64,000 bases of DNA, from NCBI RefSeq assembly GCF_019890675.1, contig NZ_JAIOAA010000001.1, positions 248,001 through 312,000 on the forward strand, written 5' to 3'. The translations under genes and the position numbers were made by a program. Below, in pieces: positions 59,520 to 64,000 of the stretch. How positions within the stretch are numbered: the stretch's first letter is position 1; every line of letters starts with the position of its first letter. The notes under the pieces were generated by a model. The model ran no database searches. It saw nothing but the letters and a program-made list of their open reading frames with translations, and was not told where the DNA came from. Source of the DNA: Micromonospora sp. PLK6-60 (GTDB taxonomy: Bacteria > Actinomycetota > Actinomycetes > Mycobacteriales > Micromonosporaceae).

Positions 59520-59982
59520 TCGTCACCTCGACCGGGCCGACGCGCAGCACCCCGTCGGTCAGCGGGGCGCAGCGGATGCCGCCCCGGCCGCGCAGCGCCC
59601 GCCAGGCGCCCGGGCCGATGGTGGTGTCCATCCAGGCGCAGGGGTTGGCCGGGCGGTGCACCCGCAGGCTGACCGGGCCGTCCCCGCTGTCCAGGGTGAG
59701 CACCGCACCGACCAGGTCGTCGACGGCGATGCCGCTTGTCAGGATGTTGCGCCGGACCTGGGTCAGGTCGGCGCCGGGGGGCAGGGACTCCTGGGCGATC
59801 ACGGTGACGGCGGCGTGGCGGTGCGCGGGCCGGCCGAAGTACCGGTCGCCGACGATGCCCAACCCGGCCCGGATCTGGATCGCCTCGACCAGTTCGCCGG
59901 GCGGCGCGGGGGCCGGGCCGTCCGCCGGCCGGCCGACGTACCGGTGCACGGGCGAGGCCAGCAGCGCGACGATGCGGGGCAT
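59509..59982 (-). CDS. MOSC-domain protein
   Basis: A 157-residue protein with VHRYVGRPAD, EAIQIRAGLGIVGDRYFGRPAHRHAAVTVIAQESL and NPCAWMDT, the conserved glycines and Cys of the molybdenum-cofactor sulfurase C-terminal (MOSC) domain. These proteins handle Moco-bound sulfur or N-hydroxylated base detoxification. It is small and single-domain, with no Moco biosynthesis genes nearby. GTG or ATG start at 59982 is ATG. Confidence 0.85.
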   Translation of the reverse strand: MPRIVALLASPVHRYVGRPADGPAPAPPGELVEAIQIRAGLGIVGDRYFGRPAHRHAAVTVIAQESLPPGADLTQVRRNILTSGIAVDDLVGAVLTLDSGDGPVSLRVHRPANPCAWMDTTIGPGAWRALRGRGGIRCAPLTDGVLRVGPVEVTISG

Positions 59983-59992
59983 GGCGCGGATT

Positions 59993-60778
59993 CTACGAAC
60001 CGGCGCCGGCGTACCGGGCGTACACGTCGCCGGAGTTGGCGCTCGGCGGCAGGGCGCGCAGGTGGTCGGCCACCCGGGCCGCCGGCACCCAGTCGGGGAA
60101 GACCAGCCGCCGGCTGTCGCCGAGCGCCAGGTTGAAGCCGTCCAGGCCGAGCGCGGTCAGCCGGTCGAGGCAGCGGTGGGCCACCGGCCGGGCGATGGTG
60201 GTGAACTCGAAGGAGAGGGCGGACAGCGGGCGGGACAGGCCGGCCAGTACGGCGTCCTCGAAGCCCTCCACGTCGATCTTGACGAAGCCCGGCACGCCGT
60301 ACGTGTCGATCAGCGCGTCGAGGGTGACCAGCGGGACCTCCGCCCGGTCGTCCCACACCTCGTGCCGCCAGCCGTCGGCCCTGCCGGCGGCGTGGCGGAA
60401 GTGCGGCGAGGCGGTGCTGAGGGTGGGGTTGGCCGAGTTGACCGCGAGCGTGATCCGGCCGGGCTCGGCGCCGCAGGCCGCCTCGACCAGCCGCACCTGG
60501 TCGTCGTCGGCGTAGAGGGCGCGCAGGGCACGGACGCACAGCGGCTGCGGCTCGACCGCGACCACCCGGGCGCCGAGCCGACGGAAGCAGGCGATGTGGT
60601 CGCCGACATGTGCGCCCAGGTCGAAGGCCAGGTCGCCGGGGACCACGAACCGGGCGTAGAAGGCGTCCATGGACGCGTCGCGGGCCGGGTCGCCGTAGTA
60701 GGTGTCCAGGGAACGGCGCAGGGTGCAGGTGGCCGGGTCCGCCTTGAGCGCCGCGATGACGTCGGTACGGGCGTCCAC
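59993..60778 (-). CDS. FkbM-family SAM-dependent methyltransferase
   Basis: A 261-residue methyltransferase with LAFDLGAHVGDHIACFRRLGARVVAVEPQPLCVRAL (SAM motif, residues ~52-85), VRLVEAACG and PGFVKIDVEGFEDAVLAGLSRPLSALSFEF, the FkbM signature (residues ~170-200). FkbM enzymes O-methylate hydroxyls on polyketide starters or sugars. It lies 10 bases beyond the MOSC gene start region and is transcribed towards it, so they may be co-transcribed. The substrate cannot be inferred. Confidence 0.87.
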   Translation of the reverse strand: MDARTDVIAALKADPATCTLRRSLDTYYGDPARDASMDAFYARFVVPGDLAFDLGAHVGDHIACFRRLGARVVAVEPQPLCVRALRALYADDDQVRLVEAACGAEPGRITLAVNSANPTLSTASPHFRHAAGRADGWRHEVWDDRAEVPLVTLDALIDTYGVPGFVKIDVEGFEDAVLAGLSRPLSALSFEFTTIARPVAHRCLDRLTALGLDGFNLALGDSRRLVFPDWVPAARVADHLRALPPSANSGDVYARYAGAGS

Positions 60779-60880
60779 GCTCGGACGTTAGCCCGGCCGG
60801 GGCGGGCGTCGCGGGGTTTGCCGAGGCGGCCAGCCGTACGGGTGGACCGGCACGGCGCGCACGCAACGGACGTGTCATGC

Positions 60881-60895
60881 GCGAAAATGTTTCGC
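60881..60895. promoter_or_regulatory. Inverted repeat upstream of the SIS-domain gene
   Basis: GCGAAA, a 3-base spacer and TTTCGC form a perfect inverted repeat 80 bases before the GTG at 60975. Position and symmetry suit an operator, but no regulator is adjacent. The remaining bases of the 60779-60974 gap show nothing else clear. Confidence 0.35.
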
Positions 60896-60974
60896 CGGAT
60901 TGATCCCCGAGCAGTTTCGTGCAAAAGTCTTCACAGCGAGTGCTCCGACGGCCGGAGCGGGCGGGAGGGTGGTC

Positions 60975-62024
60975 GTGGCGGACGCCGGGCAGGGCATGGC
61001 AACCGACATCGCCGAGCAGCCGGCGACCTATCAACGGATCCTCGACCGGGCGGCGGCGGTGCGCGAGGTGGCCCGGGAGGTCGCCCGCCGCGACGTGCGG
61101 CACGTGGTGCTGGCCGCCCGGGGCACCTCCGACCACGCCGCGCTCTACGGGTCGTACCTGAGCCAGATCCGGCTGGGCCGGCCCGCCGGCCTGGCCTCCC
61201 CCAGCGTGGTGTCGCTCTACGGCGCCCAGCCGGACCTGTCCGGGGCGCTGGTGATCGGGGTGTCGCAGAGCGGCCGCTCCCCCGACCTGGTCGAGGTGCT
61301 CGACAGCGCCCGCCGGCACGGGGCGAGCACCCTGGCGCTGACCAACGCACCCGACTCCGAGCTGGCCCGGGTCGCCGAGCTGCACGTGGACATCCTGGCC
61401 GGCCCGGAGCGCGCGGTGGCGGCCACCAAGACCTACACCGCAGAGCTGCTGTCCCTGCTGCTCGTGGTGGAGGGCGTGCGCACCGGCACCGGTGACCCGG
61501 AGCCGGCGGTGGCCCGGGAGCTGGCGCGGCTGCCGGAGCTGGCGGCCGAGGCGCTCGCCGGCCGGGACCACGAGGCGGTCGCGGCCCGCCTGCGGTACGC
61601 CAACGAGCTGGTGGTGACCGGCCGCGGTTACGCGTACGCGACAGCCCGCGAGGCCGCCCACAAGATCATCGAGACGTCGTACCTGTCGGCGCTGGCCTAT
61701 TCCGGGGCGGATCTGCTGCACGGCCCGGTGGCCGTGGCGGACCGGGAGATGCCGGTGCTGGCGGTCGTCGGGGACGGCCCCGGCGGCGCCGCGATGGCCG
61801 AGGTGATCGAGCGGCTGCGGGCGATGCGGGCCGACGTCATCACGGTCGGGTCGGCCGGGTCGGCCGGCGACGCGGCGCACATCGGCGTCCCGGCGGTGGA
61901 CGAGCGGTATTCTCCGCTGCTGGACATCCTCCCGCTCCAGCGGCTGGCGCTGACCCTGGCGCTGGCCCGGGGCGAGGACCCGGACAGCCCGCGCGGCATC
62001 ACCAAGGTCACCCACACCCGCTGA
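60975..62024 (+). CDS. SIS-domain sugar-phosphate isomerase/aminotransferase-like protein
   Basis: A 349-residue cytoplasmic protein with two SIS domains and no glutaminase, similar to AgaS and the C-terminal half of GlmS. Key stretches: VLAARGTSDHAALYGSYL (residues ~42-60), LVIGVSQSGRSPDLVEVL (~88-105), AATKTYTAELLSLLLVV (~146), and VVTGRGYAYATAREAAHKIIETSYLSALAYSGADLLHGPVAVA (~208-250). It likely deaminates or isomerises an amino-sugar phosphate such as glucosamine 6-phosphate. The GTG at 60975 has GGGAGGG upstream; an upstream ATG in frame is possible. It converges with a larger SIS gene. Confidence 0.85.
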   Translation: MADAGQGMATDIAEQPATYQRILDRAAAVREVAREVARRDVRHVVLAARGTSDHAALYGSYLSQIRLGRPAGLASPSVVSLYGAQPDLSGALVIGVSQSGRSPDLVEVLDSARRHGASTLALTNAPDSELARVAELHVDILAGPERAVAATKTYTAELLSLLLVVEGVRTGTGDPEPAVARELARLPELAAEALAGRDHEAVAARLRYANELVVTGRGYAYATAREAAHKIIETSYLSALAYSGADLLHGPVAVADREMPVLAVVGDGPGGAAMAEVIERLRAMRADVITVGSAGSAGDAAHIGVPAVDERYSPLLDILPLQRLALTLALARGEDPDSPRGITKVTHTR

Positions 62025-62122
62025 CCGGGCCATCCCGCCGGCCGGTCCGGGGCCCCGACCGGCCGAGGCCGTCCCCCAGGAGCGGACGCCCGCGCCGGCC
62101 GAGCCTGAGTCCGACGCGCGAA

Positions 62123-62164
62123 CGGCCGCGCCGGGCGGGTCGGTGGACCCACCCGGCGCGGCCG
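62123..62164. terminator. Strong bidirectional terminator
   Basis: Two 18-base arms (62123-62140 and 62147-62164) pair with a single C-A mismatch around a 6-base loop, between the convergent SIS genes. This is the most stable hairpin I saw in the window. Confidence 0.75.
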
Positions 62165-62177
62165 GTGTCGCGGGGTG

Positions 62178-64000
62178 TCAGCGGGACAGCAGCGCGGCCG
62201 CCACCTCGCCGACCGAGCCGACCAGCACCGTCTCGACCGGGACCTTCTCCAGCATGGCCTCGTCGAAGCCGGCCTCGGTCTCGGTGACCGCGGCGTCGAT
62301 CTCGGCGAGCCGGGTCCCGCTGGTCTGCAGGGCGTTGGTCAGCGTGGCCGCGTCCGCGGCCGGGGCCAGCGCCACGTGCAGCAGGGTCAGGCCGGACACG
62401 TGCGCGCCGACCTGCTCCGGCACCATCAGCACCAGCTTGTCGTCGCGCCGGCCGCGGACCACCTGGATCATCCGGGCGTCGACGGCGTACCGCTTGGAAC
62501 CGGTGAGGCGGGTGCCGTTGTCGGCCCGGCTGGGCGTGCCGGCCACCGCACCGGACTTGGCCACCACCCGGATGGCGCTCTCGTCGCCGGTCCGCTCGAC
62601 CCGGTACCGGACGGCGCCGGTGACCTGCTCGATCAGCGGCGCGTGGGCGCGCAGCGCGAGCAGCACCGGGTAGGTCAGCAGGTTGACGTCGCTGCCGGCG
62701 GAGACCAGGGCGGCGGTCAGCGGGTTGTCGAGCAGGTCGTTGTCGTCGCGGGAGGTGCCGACGGTGACCGTCTTGGCCTGGTGCTTGACCGAGTCGATGG
62801 AGCGGGTCAGCTCCTCCACGGCCTCGGTGAGCTGGTCGCGGACGTAGTCCAGCGGCTCGCCCATCTCCTCGGCGCGCATCGGCAGGGCGGCGGTGAGCCC
62901 GCGCAGCAGGAGCAGCACGTTGGCCAGGCTCAGGGTGGCCTGCGGGGAGAGCACGCCGCGGGTGCGGCCGGTGGCCACCTCGGCGAGGAACTCCTCCACC
63001 GGCTCGGCCAGCTCGGCGACGTCGGTGAACCGGGACGCGCCCTGGTCGACCCGCTCCTCCAGCAGGGTCAGCGCCTGCCGCAGCGGCAGCGCCAGCTCGT
63101 CGATCGCCCGCGCCGTGTGGTACGAGATCAGGTGCCCGACGGCCGTGCTGAGCAGCCAGGCCAGCGCCGGGTGGGCCCGGGGCACCCGGATGACGTGCTG
63201 CGCGGCCCAGGCGATGTCCACCCCCTCGTCGGCGATCACCACCGGCGCGTTGCGGTGCGCCGCGTAGATCTCGATCTCCTTGGCCATGTCCCGGACCTGC
63301 TGCGGCGGGGTGCCCGCCGCGCAGACCAGGATCATCGCCTCGGCGGAGAGGTCGATGTGCTTCTTGTCCTCCAGCGCGTCGGTGGAGACGGTGCGGTAGC
63401 ACAGCTCGGAGAGCTTGATCCGCACCTCGGCCGCCGCGACCCGGTTCGGACCGGACCCGACGACGGCCCACGACGGGTACGCGGGCATCTCGCGCGACGC
63501 GGCGGCCACCTCGTCGGCGAGGCCCTGCACGGCGGTCAGGTGCGCCGGCATCTCCAGCAGGCCGACCAGCAGGGCGTTCTCGACCTCCGGCCGCAGGTGC
63601 CCCCAGGAGCGGGCGATCTGCAGGCCGAGCAGCACGCCGGTGGCCACCTGCGAGTAGAACGCCTTGGTCGAGGCGACGGCCATCTCGACGTCGCGGCCGT
63701 CGGAGGTGTAGAGCACGCCGTGCGTCTTGTGGGCCAGGTCGCTGTCGCGGCGGTTGACGATGGCCAGGGCGGCGGCGCCCCGGCGGACCACCAGGTCCAC
63801 CGCCCGGTTGGTGTCGGTGGTGGTGCCGGACTGGCTCACCGCGATCAGCAGGATGCCGCTCATGTCCTGGGGCAGGTCGGTGGCCGACAGTTCGGTGGCC
63901 GGCACGGCCCGGACGGCCAGGCCGGGCAGGTGCGGGCGGATCACCTCGGCGATGCCCTGGCAGGCGACGGCGGCGGTGCCCTGCCCGACCAGCACGACCT
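62178..64000 (-). CDS. Large SIS-domain GlmS-like protein, 5' end outside window
   Basis: The visible part holds ~607 residues. It begins inside the first SIS domain (ILLIAVSQSGTTTDTNRAVDLVVRRGAAALAIVNRRDSDLA, then AVASTKAFYSQV), has the second SIS domain (WAVVGSGPNRVAAAEVRIKLSELCYRTVSTDALEDKKHIDLS) and continues ~290 residues beyond, whereas GlmS ends soon after the second SIS domain. Glutamine-fructose-6-phosphate transaminases make glucosamine 6-phosphate. The extension (DQLTEAVEELTRSIDSVKHQAKTVTVGTSR) suggests a variant or regulatory role. The start lies beyond 64000, so the N-terminal glutaminase cannot be checked. Confidence 0.75.
   Translation of the reverse strand, partial: VVLVGQGTAAVACQGIAEVIRPHLPGLAVRAVPATELSATDLPQDMSGILLIAVSQSGTTTDTNRAVDLVVRRGAAALAIVNRRDSDLAHKTHGVLYTSDGRDVEMAVASTKAFYSQVATGVLLGLQIARSWGHLRPEVENALLVGLLEMPAHLTAVQGLADEVAAASREMPAYPSWAVVGSGPNRVAAAEVRIKLSELCYRTVSTDALEDKKHIDLSAEAMILVCAAGTPPQQVRDMAKEIEIYAAHRNAPVVIADEGVDIAWAAQHVIRVPRAHPALAWLLSTAVGHLISYHTARAIDELALPLRQALTLLEERVDQGASRFTDVAELAEPVEEFLAEVATGRTRGVLSPQATLSLANVLLLLRGLTAALPMRAEEMGEPLDYVRDQLTEAVEELTRSIDSVKHQAKTVTVGTSRDDNDLLDNPLTAALVSAGSDVNLLTYPVLLALRAHAPLIEQVTGAVRYRVERTGDESAIRVVAKSGAVAGTPSRADNGTRLTGSKRYAVDARMIQVVRGRRDDKLVLMVPEQVGAHVSGLTLLHVALAPAADAATLTNALQTSGTRLAEIDAAVTETEAGFDEAMLEKVPVETVLVGSVGEVAAALLSR

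Noticed and set aside
60880-60906. Tiny frame MRENVSPD upstream of the SIS gene as a leader peptide
   Set aside because: No ribosome site and no attenuator hairpin are linked to it; it overlaps the inverted repeat by chance.

Overview
The window is very GC-rich (mostly G or C at third codon positions), densely coded and has no rRNA, tRNA, CRISPR array or intact insertion sequence that I can see. GTG starts, 4-base stop/start overlaps, leaderless promoters with TAnnnT -10 boxes, a SARP/BTAD regulator, a DivIVA-type coiled-coil protein and secreted parallel beta-helix proteins all point to a filamentous actinomycete; Micromonosporaceae (Micromonospora-like) is my best guess. It reads as a chromosomal arm with several accessory modules set between ordinary genes.

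Layout. 1-15 kb: mixed metabolism (MFS exporter, Tat-secreted beta-helix protein, ABC exporter, glucose-6-phosphate isomerase, a GntR-controlled membrane hydroxylase operon, an AbiEii-like toxin pair with a frameshifted toxin, aldo/keto reductase, Phd-like antitoxin, secreted M28 aminopeptidase, FUSC protein). 14.7-23.4 kb: a divergent nine-gene locus. Seven minus-strand genes (MDR dehydrogenase, PTPS-like protein, glycosyltransferase, methyltransferase, flippase-like membrane protein, GTP cyclohydrolase II, RibD-like reductase) face two plus-strand genes (CDP-alcohol phosphotransferase, membrane AlkP/sulfatase-like enzyme). It looks like a pathway that joins a GTP-derived or PTPS-like step to a lipid or glycan; the product is unknown to me. 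23.4-23.8 kb holds a MITE-like pair of inverted repeats.

23.8-41.1 kb: a 14-gene minus-strand operon for a contractile injection / phage-tail-like particle, with a small SARP regulator just downstream. It encodes sheath, probable tube, a small protein and a 1084-aa protein in the P2 'E' and tape-measure slots, a 494-aa possible enzyme/cargo, a GpU-like protein, VgrG-like spike, PAAR-like tip, gp25, baseplate J and a large wedge-like protein, plus three proteins of unknown role. No AAA+ ATPase and no tail fibre are visible. This is the strongest candidate for an undescribed system.

41.4-45.5 kb: DivIVA-like protein, extradiol dioxygenase, GNAT and AraC regulator. 46-55.3 kb: a five-gene surface glycan operon that starts with a GT2-GtrA-HPrK-like fusion and continues with a GT39-type transferase, a phospholipase C-like phosphoesterase, a two-module protein ending in a GH99-like domain, and a secreted beta-helix protein. 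55.4-58 kb: a response regulator, kinase and GerMN lipoprotein trio resembling MtrA-MtrB-LpqB. 58.1-60.8 kb: two unusual STAS proteins, a small membrane protein, a MOSC protein and an FkbM methyltransferase. 60.9-64 kb: two convergent SIS-domain sugar-phosphate proteins; the second runs off the window end.
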